Positions 53,015 through 62,750 of a DNA stretch of 64,000 nt are shown one piece after another. Under the pieces are notes generated by a model. It ran no database searches and was not told the DNA's origin. It saw nothing but the letters and a program-made list of their open reading frames with translations. How positions within the stretch are numbered: position 1 is the first letter of the stretch; each line of letters begins with the position of its first letter. The DNA comes from Hahella sp. KA22. Its GTDB lineage: Bacteria; Pseudomonadota; Gammaproteobacteria; Pseudomonadales; Oleiphilaceae. Location: the NCBI RefSeq assembly GCF_004135205.1, contig NZ_CP035490.1:3675501-3739500 (forward strand). The letters run 5' to 3'. A program made the position numbers and the translations under genes.

Positions 53015-54190
53015 TTAATCGGGAACCTGTATTTCTCGATAGATTTCGTCTGCAGCGGCAAGCCAGTCTGCGCGCAGGTAAATGCCAATGACTTCCGCCG
53101 TCTTAAGGTTAAGGGATATATTGGTCTTCTCCTCAAACAATTGTTTCAGGGCTCTTGGGCTCACCCCGTTTATAACCTGACCCAGGCAGGAAGCCAGGTA
53201 ATTACCGACGGATTCAAAGTCCGGCCGCGACATACTCATCAAAACGCCATATTTTACTTCTTCCGAGCCCAGTTGGGAAAAAGTGGGCAATTTATGCTTA
53301 TTGGCGATCTTAACTATTTTAGGAATGCTGCGCTCATTTACGCCGCCTTGCATGGTAATGTACAGCGCGTCCACTTCCGGCGCCAGCTTGTCGATGCATG
53401 AAAGTACGCTTTCCACCGCTTTGCTGTTGTCCGGAATATCGCTTAGGGTATAACAACTTACCACTTTGAAGCGATTCTCCCTGGCGACTTTTTCTATATT
53501 CTCCAGCGACGCATAGGCGCGCCCGTCCACGGAGTCCTCGTAGGCCACCCCGAGGCGCTTGAAGCCCACCGCTTCGTGGAACACCCGCAGTTGCTTCTCA
53601 TAGCGCTGGGGCGATACCCGGGCGAAGACGTGGTCATAGCCGGAATCCTCGGCGCTTTTGATGATGCCTGACTGAATCGGATCGCTGGCGGAAATCACAA
53701 AAATAGGGGTGTGATGGCGGTTATTGGCCAAGTCCTGTCCCGCCCAGGTGCCCATGGCGAAGACCAGGTCGATATCTTTCCGCCGGTTCATGCGGTCGAT
53801 AATATCCGCACGGATTTTCTCTCTGGAATCCTGTTCCCAGTCAGCGGAATAGTAAGCGTCGTCTAAAAACGTCAGATATTGGCTTTTGACGTTTTGCGCC
53901 AGCCAGCTCCAAAGCGTGCGGGCGTCGGCTTCGCTGGATGGCAGTTCTACTGGTTCGATCCATCCCAGCGCTATCAGGCCGCGGATGGTCGCCTCAAGGT
54001 AGTCGTGATAGTTGCCATGTGGGCCGCCTTCGTAATAAGCCAGCCGCCATGGGGCATGAGCGGGCGGACTTTGCGCCTGGGGCGTATCGGGCGGGTGCGA
54101 AGCGGCGGCAGGAGGCGTCATGACGAGCAGGAGAGTGAGTCCCAGCACGCCTGTTAAGAGGAAGACAATCCTGGTGATTGAATTGCGCAT
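53015..54190 (-). CDS. Periplasmic substrate-binding protein (ABC sugar/amide type), paralogue 1
   Basis: A 391-residue exported protein with a signal peptide ([20 protein letters not shown], cleavage after AAA-SH). The body is a type-I periplasmic binding fold: [16 protein letters not shown] near 145, [36 protein letters not shown] and STFSQ-like [20 protein letters not shown] 54190 is preferred because GGAG lies 6 bases upstream; another in-frame ATG occurs at 54202. It is about as long as, and clearly related to, the protein encoded just upstream. No permease or ATPase genes accompany it, and it runs directly into the histidine kinase gene, so sensing is more likely than uptake. Confidence 0.85.
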   Translation of the reverse strand: MRNSITRIVFLLTGVLGLTLLLVMTPPAAASHPPDTPQAQSPPAHAPWRLAYYEGGPHGNYHDYLEATIRGLIALGWIEPVELPSSEADARTLWSWLAQNVKSQYLTFLDDAYYSADWEQDSREKIRADIIDRMNRRKDIDLVFAMGTWAGQDLANNRHHTPIFVISASDPIQSGIIKSAEDSGYDHVFARVSPQRYEKQLRVFHEAVGFKRLGVAYEDSVDGRAYASLENIEKVARENRFKVVSCYTLSDIPDNSKAVESVLSCIDKLAPEVDALYITMQGGVNERSIPKIVKIANKHKLPTFSQLGSEEVKYGVLMSMSRPDFESVGNYLASCLGQVINGVSPRALKQLFEEKTNISLNLKTAEVIGIYLRADWLAAADEIYREIQVPD

Positions 54191-54238
54191 GAGATGCTCC
54201 ATCTTGCTGGCGCCCGCTCTGCGAGCGGGCGGTTACGC

Positions 54239-55417
54239 TTATTGGGGCGTTTCGACCTCTCTGTAAATCTCGTCGCTGGCGCCGAGTAACAACAGGGAGG
54301 GGTTAAACCCGATGATCTCTGCGGTCTTCAGGTTAAGCGCCATTCTCGCTGGCTCTTCAAACAACTGAGGCAGCTCGTTGGGCTTGGCCCCATTGAATAT
54401 CCTGGCCATAGTCTGCGCGTGGAACTCGCCAAAATACTTGAAGTTGAACTGGGACAGGCTGGCCAGTACGCCATAGCGAACTTCTTCGGAACCAGACTGG
54501 GAGAAGGTGGGCACGTTATATTTCTGAGCGGTTTTCACGATCACGGGCAAGGTCTTGCGGGTGACGCCGCCCTGTTCGGTGATATAAATGGCGTCCACTT
54601 TCGGCGCCAGCTTTTGGAAGCAGTCGATGACGCTGTGCTCCGCCATGCTGACGTCGGCGATGTCGCTCTTGGTGTAGCAGGGCACGATGGTGAATTTGAG
54701 TTCTTTGCTCAACGCCTCAATGGTGTCCACGGCTGCGTAACTGCGACCGTTCTGAGTGTTTTCATAGGCGATGCCGAGCTTTTTGAAACCGGCAATGTCA
54801 TGGAACACCCGGATATGGCGATCATAACGGAAGGGGTCCATGGTGGCGTGCAAATGGTCGTAACCGGAGTCGTCGATGCTTTTGATGATGCCGGCGGAGA
54901 GAGGGTCGCTCGCTGAGAACACCAGGGTCGGCGTGCTGTGCTCGTTATTGGCCAGATCCAGCCCGGCCCAGGTGCCCATGGCGATCATCAGGTCGATGTC
55001 CTTCTTCTCACTGAGCCGCTTGATGATGTCTTTCTTCATCTGGGCGCGCAGGTTGTCGTCCCAATTGGCGTTGTAATGGGCGTTTTTGACGAACTCGATA
55101 TAATCGCTCTGGGCCGATTCAGAGAGCCAGCGCCAGAGATCGCTGGTCTGATCGCCTTTTTGGGGAGGGATGTCCGCCTTTTTGATCCAGCCCATATCCA
55201 TCAACGAGCGCACCGTAACAATCAGCTCCCGTTGGTAATCCGGATACTCGCCCCCTTCGTAGTAGCCAATTCGCCAACGTTGACCGTTATTGGTCGTCGG
55301 CTCCATGCTGAACTTCGAGGCGGCTTCAGCCTTGGCGGATGTGGCCGCAGTAGCGACGCTGGTGAACAGCGTCAATGTCAGTGTTATTAAAGCGACCAGA
55401 TAAAGTTTTATCCTCAT
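54239..55417 (-). CDS. Periplasmic substrate-binding protein, paralogue 2
   Basis: A 392-residue exported protein (signal peptide about residues 1-24, MRIKLYLVALITLTLTLFTS). It shares the landmarks of the next protein in the operon in the same order: WRIGYYEGGEYPDYQREL, MIAMGTWAGLDLANNEHSTP, VFSASDPLSAGIIKSIDDSG, KLGIAYENTQNGRSY and VPTFSQSGSEEVRYGVLASL. The pair must be a tandem duplication. GGAGAACAGCGA precedes the ATG. It is 48 bases from its paralogue and heads the operon with the hybrid kinase. Two different ligands, or a heteromeric receptor, could feed the same kinase. Confidence 0.87.
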   Translation of the reverse strand: MRIKLYLVALITLTLTLFTSVATAATSAKAEAASKFSMEPTTNNGQRWRIGYYEGGEYPDYQRELIVTVRSLMDMGWIKKADIPPQKGDQTSDLWRWLSESAQSDYIEFVKNAHYNANWDDNLRAQMKKDIIKRLSEKKDIDLMIAMGTWAGLDLANNEHSTPTLVFSASDPLSAGIIKSIDDSGYDHLHATMDPFRYDRHIRVFHDIAGFKKLGIAYENTQNGRSYAAVDTIEALSKELKFTIVPCYTKSDIADVSMAEHSVIDCFQKLAPKVDAIYITEQGGVTRKTLPVIVKTAQKYNVPTFSQSGSEEVRYGVLASLSQFNFKYFGEFHAQTMARIFNGAKPNELPQLFEEPARMALNLKTAEIIGFNPSLLLLGASDEIYREVETPQ

Positions 55418-55585
55418 TCGCTGTTCTCCTTATGCTCCCCAAACTCGATTTCGCAATTATAGTTCCCTAACACCTCACTCGCTTTGACTGCTTTACTGCG
55501 CTACTGCAACTTTTCCATATAACCCTTTGTTTCTATTGCGCTCTTATGGCGCACTATCAGGCATTCTCCGATCTCGACGAGGTCC

Positions 55586-57091
55586 TCACACCTCGATGGT
55601 CACCGGTACGCCCGCCAGACGATGTCTGCATTCACCCGCCAGGGTGGCGGCCCAGCCTTCCGGCATGGCACCCTGGCCTGTCATTACGTCCGCGGTTGTT
55701 TCCAGCAGCGAGGCGATATGCGCCTGCTCAACGGTCATGGCGCGGATGCGCGTCACGGCGCTGGCGTCCAGTCCGCCGGCGGCGATGATCTCAACCGGGC
55801 CCGCTGGTACGTATCCATCGTCGCGAGTGCGGGTGACGACAGTCTGCATGCCTGACAGATAGAATCCTGTGTAGGCCTGGGCGATGGCTTGAAAGCGACC
55901 GTCTTCGCCAAAATGGCGTTGTAGCGCGTTCAGCACGCCGCGTTGCATCCGGGGCAGATAGGAAGCCTGATAGTAACCGCCGGCGCAGGTTACGCCGCGG
56001 GCCAGGGCGATGACAAGAAAATTCGTGAATAATGAAGGCAATAGACGGCCTGAGCGAAGTTCCTGTAATAACGGGCCGGCCGTCAAGGGAACTGCATAAT
56101 CGCTTTGTTGTCCGTCCACTGCACGCAATGTCGCCGCGCCTCCGTCTTCAGCCGTCAGGCCGAGTGATACTCTGCGCCCGGCGTCGTCAACGCCCCAGAA
56201 CAGAAAGGTGCCGGAACCGTTGACTCCCTTAAGTTCAGCGTCCAGAGCCTGCAACAAAGGCTGCTCGAAAAAAAGAATGGAAGCGAGACTATCCGGGTTA
56301 GCCAAGTCATATTCCAGAAGCATAGTCGCTATTTTTTCCATTTCCAGATAGACCAGCGTCGGCGCGGATACGTTGGCGGCGAACAGGCGGCTCCAGACAC
56401 GCTGGTTCAGCATCACCGCCTGGTCTGAGTAGTCCGCGGCGGCCATCACCGCCTCCGCCTCGTATTCCTCCCTCAGCAGACTGATAGCGGCTTCGGCCAG
56501 TCGCGCGTCGTCGTTGCAGGCGGCGCGTACGCGTTTCCGGGCGTTTTGCAGCATGGTCGTATCCAGGGCGGGCGCGCGGGCGACGATGGTGCGCTTCAGG
56601 CGGTCGGGAAACAAGGGTATTTTGAGCGGAAAAACGCCATTGGCGGCGCTTTCGGCGAACTTCGCCTCAGGATATAGCAACATTCCCCGGGGATAGGTGA
56701 GATTATTGAGGGGAATATTGGCGCAGGCGAACACGGGCAGGGTGGTCGCCCCGGTGGAGAGTCCAAACAGCAGCGTGCCTTGCACGGATTGGGCGAAATA
56801 ATCCACGCCGTGGTGATTGGCGGTCAGGGCGACGGGATGACTGAGAATATCCGCGCTGACCGCAGTGGCCACCGCGTCACCAAGCAAGGGGGAGACATAG
56901 CGTTGCAATACGTCCGCCAGATCCTGGCGCGGCTGAAAACTGCCAGGGGAGATGCGAAACCCGCTGCGGGTATAGTCACAAACCGGGGAGCGGGCATGCG
57001 CCTGCAATGCGCCGTCAACGACGGGAAGGCGAGTGCGAATCTGGGTCAGCAGCGAATCGGTCAGGCTGCTTTCTGACAGGAGTGGTTCCAT
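55586..57091 (-). CDS. Unknown 501-residue protein in the epimerase/MFS operon
   Basis: No family was recognised. The protein has no signal peptide or membrane segment and looks like a globular alpha/beta enzyme. Segments that may be useful for searching are ANHHGVDYFAQSVQGTLLFG near residue 92, FACANIPLNNLTYPRGMLLY near 125, FFEQPLLQALDAELKGVNGS near 275 and GGYYQASYLPRMQRGVLNAL near 375. It is the last gene of a three-gene minus-strand operon and starts 13 bases after the MFS gene, behind GAGGACCTCTTCATC. Sharing an operon with a DapF-like epimerase and a transporter, it could act in making or using a D- or non-protein amino acid; nothing firmer can be said. Confidence 0.65.
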   Translation of the reverse strand: MEPLLSESSLTDSLLTQIRTRLPVVDGALQAHARSPVCDYTRSGFRISPGSFQPRQDLADVLQRYVSPLLGDAVATAVSADILSHPVALTANHHGVDYFAQSVQGTLLFGLSTGATTLPVFACANIPLNNLTYPRGMLLYPEAKFAESAANGVFPLKIPLFPDRLKRTIVARAPALDTTMLQNARKRVRAACNDDARLAEAAISLLREEYEAEAVMAAADYSDQAVMLNQRVWSRLFAANVSAPTLVYLEMEKIATMLLEYDLANPDSLASILFFEQPLLQALDAELKGVNGSGTFLFWGVDDAGRRVSLGLTAEDGGAATLRAVDGQQSDYAVPLTAGPLLQELRSGRLLPSLFTNFLVIALARGVTCAGGYYQASYLPRMQRGVLNALQRHFGEDGRFQAIAQAYTGFYLSGMQTVVTRTRDDGYVPAGPVEIIAAGGLDASAVTRIRAMTVEQAHIASLLETTADVMTGQGAMPEGWAATLAGECRHRLAGVPVTIEV

Positions 57092-57104
57092 GATGAAGAG
57101 GTCC

Positions 57105-59384
57105 TTATGCGGTTTTGCTGCGGCTGGATATAGCGCTCTGGCTTTGTCGGGAGGGCGACTGTTGCGACTTGGACTGCGCCGGCGCGACGATTTCCTCGGT
57201 CTTGCCGCTGTCGTCGGCGGGCGTTTCCCGTGCGGCCAGCAATTGGAACAGAATGACGGTGATCAGATAGGCTCCTCCCAATACCGCCACGCCATGACGG
57301 ATATCGGATAACCCGACCAGCCCGGCGAACAACATCGGGCCGAGCATCTGACCGATACGGCTGGACGCCCGGAACAGGCCGAGCGCTTTGCCTTCTCCCA
57401 GTTTCTTGCTGACGTCCAGATGCAGGACGTAGGCGCTCTGTGAGGACAACACGAAACAGTTGGATAGTCCCAACAGAACGACGGCGCAGGAGGTTGCAGC
57501 GACGCCCTGCAGGCCGATAAAAGACAGAAACGCAACGCTGCCAAGCAATCCCCCGATGAAAATAGGAATTTTCTTGCTCGGCATGCGATCCGCCAGCCGT
57601 CCGACCAGGGGGCCGAGAAAGGTCATGCAAAGGCCGAACAGCATCAAAATTTGTCCGATCTTGGCTTCCGGCGCGCCAATACGGCTCAGGTAGACCGGTG
57701 TGAAGTAATGCATAAAGCCAATGGCGGCGATGGCGGCGGGCAGGCTGCTGAGCAGGCTGACGGCGATCACATTGCGATCGCCCAGGAAGCGCCAGATGCT
57801 GATCTCTGCGCCATGCGCGCCGGCGCCGGTTGCGGCGGCTTTGGGCGCGGAGGGGCCGGATACGCCCCGACGCAAATAGATCAGGGCATAGGCGACCACG
57901 GTGAACACCAGCAGCGCGCCAGTGAGGAACACCGCCTCGTAGCCAAAGCGCTCGGCGATCAGGGCCCCGGTGGCGGCGCCGCAGATACTGCCTGAATAGA
58001 GGCCTGCGAACAGGTGCGCCAGCCCCTGGGTCTTGGTGCGGGTGTCAGTGTGACGCACGACGAAGCCTTGCGCCGCCAGCAACGTCAGGCCGTAACCGAA
58101 GCCCAGAATGGCGCGGGATAGCACGAACTGTAACGCGTCAGGCGCTTGCCAGGAGTACAGGCCTCCCGCCAGCGTCAGCAGCAGTCCCACTGCGAAGGGC
58201 GGAACCCAGCCTTTGCGGTCCAGCCAGGCGCCGGAAATAAAGATGGCGACGCCAACGCACAAAAACTCCACCGCAACCGGCAGCCCGAGCGCAAATTCTC
58301 TGGACAAGCCGGGAATGACGTCATACAGCCTTTCCATATGCAGGGGCAGTATCGACATGGACAGATCCACGCCGAACAGAAACAGGAATATCGCCGGCCG
58401 CATGGCTTTATACAGCTCAGATGCAGCCGGTCTGGATACGGGAGGCGCGACCTCACTTACAGGTGACGACTCCGCCGGAGTGCGTCCGGCGAATAAGACC
58501 ACGGACATTTCCACCGCGATCAGCAAAGCGATCAGCATGATCGTGGCGTTATCCGCCACCAATGCAATGAACTCAGCGCTGCTGTAGGCGGCTTCGCCCT
58601 GCGCCGAGGTCAGGTCAGCCTGAATGGCGAGCCAGGCGGTGACGAACAGCGCCCCATGGGCGCTGGCGGCGGTGAGAATGCCGGCGCCGGCGCGCGCGAG
58701 TCGGGCGAATCGACGGGCGCCTTTACTATCGCCTTCCTCAATCGAGGTGTTGGCGACGCGATTCAGTAAAATCAACAGCAGCGTCATGCCCGCCAGTACG
58801 GCGAACCCTGCTGCGAATCCCCGCGCCAGACTTTCCCACATCTGACGTGCGCGCTGTTCGCCATTAGCCGCGGTAACGGCCTTGTCCAGCGTCACCATGA
58901 GGGTAACGTCGGAGTCTGGCTGCGCTGGTGGAAGAATGATTTGGAAGCGATCCTGGGTGGATGCGTACTTCATTGCATCGCCAGGAAGTTTTTTCAAGCG
59001 GTAAGCATTAGGAAGGTCTGCGCCGACCTGGCTGGCGTCAGTGCTCAGGATAATGACGCCGTTCCGGGCCAGAGCAAGCTCCGGCCCGGCGACGGAGGAC
59101 GCAGCGCCGGCTTGTTGGCCCCTGTTCTGAGAGGCGGCCTTGAACACGGCGGAGGCGCGCAACTTTTCCGACAACTCGGTCTGACGTTGGCTCAGATCTT
59201 CCAGATCTGTCGCGTTTTGGATTGAGATCTCTTTGATTCCCGCGTCAAACAGCGACGCGGACAGAAAGTGATGCTCGTGCAGACGCTCGAACACAACATA
59301 GGAGAGGAAAGCGCTGAGGGGCAGTGTGAGAATCAGCAGTAACGTCATTCTTGCGGAAAACCGCATCGGGTTTAGCGCGTCCAT
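57105..59384 (-). CDS. MFS transporter with N-terminal sensor-like extracytoplasmic domain
   Basis: A 759-residue protein. A first membrane helix (about 13-32) is followed by an extracytoplasmic region of about 150 residues with a helical start and a Cache-like strand set (LALARNGVIILSTDASQVG), a second helix (about 188-208) and two more near 235-300. From about residue 325 there is a 12-helix major facilitator domain: SGAWLDRKGWVPPF and GRLADRMPSKKIPIF are the characteristic MFS loop-2/3 and loop-8/9 motifs. Normal MFS transporters are about 400 residues, so the N-terminal 320 are an added module resembling the input part of chemoreceptors. GAGGA lies 10 bases before the ATG. Substrate unknown. 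Confidence 0.82.
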   Translation of the reverse strand: MDALNPMRFSARMTLLLILTLPLSAFLSYVVFERLHEHHFLSASLFDAGIKEISIQNATDLEDLSQRQTELSEKLRASAVFKAASQNRGQQAGAASSVAGPELALARNGVIILSTDASQVGADLPNAYRLKKLPGDAMKYASTQDRFQIILPPAQPDSDVTLMVTLDKAVTAANGEQRARQMWESLARGFAAGFAVLAGMTLLLILLNRVANTSIEEGDSKGARRFARLARAGAGILTAASAHGALFVTAWLAIQADLTSAQGEAAYSSAEFIALVADNATIMLIALLIAVEMSVVLFAGRTPAESSPVSEVAPPVSRPAASELYKAMRPAIFLFLFGVDLSMSILPLHMERLYDVIPGLSREFALGLPVAVEFLCVGVAIFISGAWLDRKGWVPPFAVGLLLTLAGGLYSWQAPDALQFVLSRAILGFGYGLTLLAAQGFVVRHTDTRTKTQGLAHLFAGLYSGSICGAATGALIAERFGYEAVFLTGALLVFTVVAYALIYLRRGVSGPSAPKAAATGAGAHGAEISIWRFLGDRNVIAVSLLSSLPAAIAAIGFMHYFTPVYLSRIGAPEAKIGQILMLFGLCMTFLGPLVGRLADRMPSKKIPIFIGGLLGSVAFLSFIGLQGVAATSCAVVLLGLSNCFVLSSQSAYVLHLDVSKKLGEGKALGLFRASSRIGQMLGPMLFAGLVGLSDIRHGVAVLGGAYLITVILFQLLAARETPADDSGKTEEIVAPAQSKSQQSPSRQSQSAISSRSKTA

Positions 59385-59459
59385 TTAGCGACGGTCCTCA
59401 TAGCTAAGTGTGGCGATCGTAACTCATTGAAATACCTCCAGACTAGTACAAAAAACAGA

Positions 59460-60704
59460 TTACTGCTTGGTCATCAGACGTTTACGGATGATGGGCGAAT
59501 TCGCCGCCTCCAGGGTGAGCTGCTGCTTGTATAAACGCGCTTCGCTCTCCGCCATCAGATACTCGTTGGCGGTTGGCGTCGCCACATTGATCGGCTGCAT
59601 GCGGTATTGGCCTTCAAACAACATGTAAGGCTTGGTGGTCAGCACCCAACCGTTATCGGTCTGCTGGATATTGATCACCGCATCGGGATCTTCTTCCCGG
59701 CAACGGATGGGCAGCAGGTTGATGTTGGTGATGGGCATGGAGAACAACTGCTGCACCACATAGGCCACCGCCAGCGCGCCGGTGCTGCACGCCAGGGTCT
59801 CACGGTTGATGCCGCGTTCGAAGCAACGGTTGGAGACGGAGTCCAGGTTGTGGATGCGGGCGAAGTTGACGCTGACGCCTTCTGGAAAAATGTGTCGGCA
59901 ACGGCTGTTAATAAAAGAACCGATGCGATGCACCAGCCAGGCGCCCAAACCGCGACGTCTGTCTTCCGGCGCATGGCCTTCTGGCGTGGCGCCGAAAATG
60001 AAGTTGGCCAGCTCAGGTACGGAGAAGTCATGATCCGGGAAAATCACCAGATGGGGTTCACCGGTGAATACCAGGTAGCCTTTAATGGTCAGCGTGGATT
60101 CGTCCGTATAGGGCTTCAGATCGTCGCGACGGAACTGAATGGTGAGTTCCTCGATAACGTCGATAGTGTCGTCCAGCGGATGCAGGCTGTCGCGGTTGAC
60201 CAACTGGGTTGGCGTATGGCGGGGCATGCCCAGGTTAACCCAGCTGCCGTCGTAACCGAGGCTGCCGATGGAAATAATGTTGGGAGTGGACAACGGGATT
60301 TCAGTGGCGATATTAGACACTGTCACGCCGTGCTTGCGGCGCAAAAAGTCAGCGATGCATATCAAGCCATTGCCGCAGCATGCGGCTTCTTCGCCGTTGG
60401 GCTCAAACATTCTGAAAACATAGTCCGCAGCGGATAAATCCGGCTTTGCGTCCCAGTAGTTTCTATCCTTAGCGATCGTGTCCAGCGTCCGTGCATTCGA
60501 GCGTTGCACTACCAGCAGATTGTCGCAACCAATGCCAAAAGTCGTGCTTGTGGCCTTGGGAGCGAAAGCCGACCATTCCATTTCGGCCAATACGCTGTCC
60601 TCTGTGGCGTCAACAATAACGAAGTTATTGCCGCAGGAAGTGTATTTGACGAAGGGAACAGTTTTCGCGGCTACGTCTGCTGTTTCGTTCTTATCTATGA
60701 ACAT
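59460..60704 (-). CDS. DapF-like (diaminopimelate epimerase family) protein, possible amino acid racemase
   Basis: A 414-residue protein of the PLP-independent epimerase family. The two catalytic cysteines are visible: ACCGNGLIC near residue 130 and LACSTGALAVAY near residue 312. The opening KYTSCGNNFVIVDA corresponds to the N-terminal strand of DapF (which has KMHGLGNDFVV). It is much longer than standard DapF (about 275 residues), with insertions in the middle and at the C-terminus. ATG 60704 is chosen because GAGGT lies 8 bases upstream; an in-frame GTG at 60719 is possible. Heading an operon with an MFS exporter and an unknown protein, it is probably a specialised racemase or epimerase (relatives act on histidine in opine metallophore synthesis), not the lysine-pathway enzyme. 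Confidence 0.8.
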   Translation of the reverse strand: MFIDKNETADVAAKTVPFVKYTSCGNNFVIVDATEDSVLAEMEWSAFAPKATSTTFGIGCDNLLVVQRSNARTLDTIAKDRNYWDAKPDLSAADYVFRMFEPNGEEAACCGNGLICIADFLRRKHGVTVSNIATEIPLSTPNIISIGSLGYDGSWVNLGMPRHTPTQLVNRDSLHPLDDTIDVIEELTIQFRRDDLKPYTDESTLTIKGYLVFTGEPHLVIFPDHDFSVPELANFIFGATPEGHAPEDRRRGLGAWLVHRIGSFINSRCRHIFPEGVSVNFARIHNLDSVSNRCFERGINRETLACSTGALAVAYVVQQLFSMPITNINLLPIRCREEDPDAVINIQQTDNGWVLTTKPYMLFEGQYRMQPINVATPTANEYLMAESEARLYKQQLTLEAANSPIIRKRLMTKQ

Positions 60705-61083
60705 CTGGAGTGACCTCACTTGGTGACAAACAGTACAAATCCGCCATAGAAAATAGCATGGACTAAATTCTTCGCCATTGCATAACGGCGATAATTGGAA
60801 ATGATTAGTAAACTTAGATTATTAACTGTGATCGCGAAGGGCGCGAGGAAGTGATGGAAGTTTTGTGAGACATGTATTGTCAAATTCTGATACATAAGAG
60901 GATTGAGCTCCCTATCTGTGTATCCGGACGGGGGATATCGCTTGCAAATATCCACACAGGCTTACAGTCATTTGCGTTCGCTCTGCTATATCTTAGCGGC
61001 CTGCTGACATTCTGCAGTTGTGAGCGGTAAGCTTATTTTTATTATGATTATCGGCGACGCCCGCATAGCCGAAGGAGTCTGAC
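60705..61083. other. Divergent promoter region
   Basis: 379 bases between the DapF-like gene (minus) and the PhyH gene (plus), without a supported gene; a 79-codon minus-strand frame at 60716-60955 is unconvincing. AT-rich -10-like sequence (TTTTATTATGATTATC, 61036-61051) lies before the PhyH gene. Confidence 0.4.
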
Positions 61084-61893
61084 ATGCTGAGCTTGTACGC
61101 TAAAGATTCAATGGTGGATTTTTTAGTACAGAAATTGGACTACAAAATTCGTTGCGCGCTTTCCCCCTTTGCGGTGGCGAAGGAGTACAAAGCGCACCTG
61201 GACACCTTAAACAGGGACGGTTGTGTGGTATTCGAGGAATATTTTTCGCCTGAGCAGGTGGACGAGTTCCTGGAGGACATCGAGGCCGCCAAGAGGCGTC
61301 AGGATCTTACCCGGGTCGCCAACGGTCATATCGACACAGGGATTTCCCGTGTTTACGATGTCGCCGCCGTTGCGCCAATGACCCGCAAAATTTTTGAAGA
61401 CCCGATGATCCTCAGCCTGATCAAAGGCTATTGCTCCAGTAAGTGCGAGCTTTTGAAAACGTTCTATGAAGAGAAAAGGGAAGTGGGGACATCCTCCCAG
61501 TCCAACCACCACCACTTTGACGACTGGCGTCATCGTATAAAAGTGTGGGTGTACCTGACCGATGTAACAGAAAATCAGGCGCCGACTACCATCACTCTGG
61601 GCAGCCACAAAAATCATTTATGGCGTTACTGGCCGGAATACAATTACTTTCTGCACTTCCGCACCGACGAAAATAATCGCTATACAGAAATGACCGACTA
61701 TTCCGGCATGTTCTGGCCCCACGAAGCGGCGACGATCCGTAAATTATGGAAATATAAAGAGAAGACCATTACTGGCAAGAAGGGGACGATGTTTATCTTC
61801 GATTCCCGCGCATTACACCGCTCAACCGTATTGAAAGAAGGCGAACGCAAGATTGTTACCGGCTATTACACCTATAAAGGTCTGGGGCTGTAG
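61084..61893 (+). CDS. Phytanoyl-CoA dioxygenase (PhyH) family Fe(II)/2-oxoglutarate oxygenase
   Basis: A 269-residue cytoplasmic enzyme of the PhyH family. The facial triad is His144-x-Asp146 (NHHHFDDW) and distal His245 (RALHRS), with the 2-oxoglutarate-anchoring Arg in ERKIVTGYY near residue 258. Segment DVTENQAPTTITLGSHKNHL is typical of the family. It hydroxylates an unknown small molecule. AAGGAG lies 7 bases before the ATG. The gene stands alone; the third 146-bp hairpin element starts 53 bases after its stop. Confidence 0.85.
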   Translation: MLSLYAKDSMVDFLVQKLDYKIRCALSPFAVAKEYKAHLDTLNRDGCVVFEEYFSPEQVDEFLEDIEAAKRRQDLTRVANGHIDTGISRVYDVAAVAPMTRKIFEDPMILSLIKGYCSSKCELLKTFYEEKREVGTSSQSNHHHFDDWRHRIKVWVYLTDVTENQAPTTITLGSHKNHLWRYWPEYNYFLHFRTDENNRYTEMTDYSGMFWPHEAATIRKLWKYKEKTITGKKGTMFIFDSRALHRSTVLKEGERKIVTGYYTYKGLGL

Positions 61894-61946
61894 ACGAGCG
61901 AAACCGCTCAAAAGAGTCATCCAGCGTAAAGAAAGCTACGCGAAGT

Positions 61947-62092
61947 ATTAACATGGCAATGATATTGGCATGTTAATCACCAGGCGCATGGACGCGCCTG
62001 CGCGGCGACAAGCCGCGGGAGACAGGGCCTGACCTGTGCAGGCCCTGTCGTTGCAGACAAATAGAAGGAAGCTATTTGTCTGCCTGATTAAT
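61947..62092 (+). repeat. 146-bp five-hairpin repeat element, copy 3
   Basis: Same orientation and length as copy 1 and almost identical to it; the clear difference is CCTGATTAAT in place of CCGGATTAAT at the right end. All five hairpins are intact. It lies in the gap after the PhyH gene, 27 kb from copy 1, with no associated cargo evident. Confidence 0.95.
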
Positions 62093-62225
62093 AACACAGC
62101 GAAGTGGATAGTGCGGGTAATTAGTATTTAAGAGCAAGCACTGAAAAAAGCCGCTCCCGACAATAGAATAAGTAGCAAACCGTAATGCGTCGGGAGCGGT
62201 CGATCGAAATCGTTGAAGCTGTTTA

Positions 62226-62729
62226 TTGCGTGGAGACAATGTCTCCTTTGCGGCGTTGAACTTTAAATTCCCCTCTAATGTCGCCTTGCGCGTATCTGAC
62301 CCAGCCGGTGTCGTGTCTCAGACCACATTTCCAGGTTGCGAACGCCGCTGACGAACTCAACGAGCCCATCTACTCCGGTGTTCAGCACACAGCCATGAAA
62401 GCGTTGGCTGTATAGCTTTTCACTCTGCGGCCATCGTTGCGTTCGCCCTTGTAGGCGATATCGTAATAGCCGCCGTTGGGACAATTGGTGGTGACCTCTG
62501 TCTGTATCGCGTCGGGCAGATCCGCGAACCCGTTCTGCATGGCGGAGAAGCTATACAGACGGCTCTCGGCGATGGTCACGTAGGATACGTGATACGCCTT
62601 GCGCGCCAGGGATGCCAGTTCGTTGCGCTGACTGTCTTCAGAAGAGGAGGCGGAGCCCCCTCCGCCGCCGCAGCCTGAGAGCATAGCCATGCCTGCAACG
62701 AGACTTATTACGCCTGGAAGTAGTCTCAT
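62226..62729 (-). pseudogene. Lipoprotein gene with two compensating frameshifts
   Basis: The frame from ATG 62729 gives a lipoprotein signal with lipobox LSGC followed by five Gly (MAMLSGCGGGG) and runs to GRRVKSYTA before a TGA at about 62382. The next frame then carries the expected continuation, YSQRFHGCVLNTGVDGLVEF then VSGVRNLEMW, matching FTQKFSNCSMDYGVMD and YVSGSRDF of the intact neighbour. The first frame resumes after that as CGLRHDTGWVRYAQGDIRGE to a TAA at 62226. A base missing in an A run near 62412 and one extra base near 62315 would explain it; total 504 bases is an exact multiple of three. It is either a decayed paralogue or an assembly problem. Confidence 0.7.
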
Positions 62730-62750
62730 GACTCACCGCCTCAATTTTAT

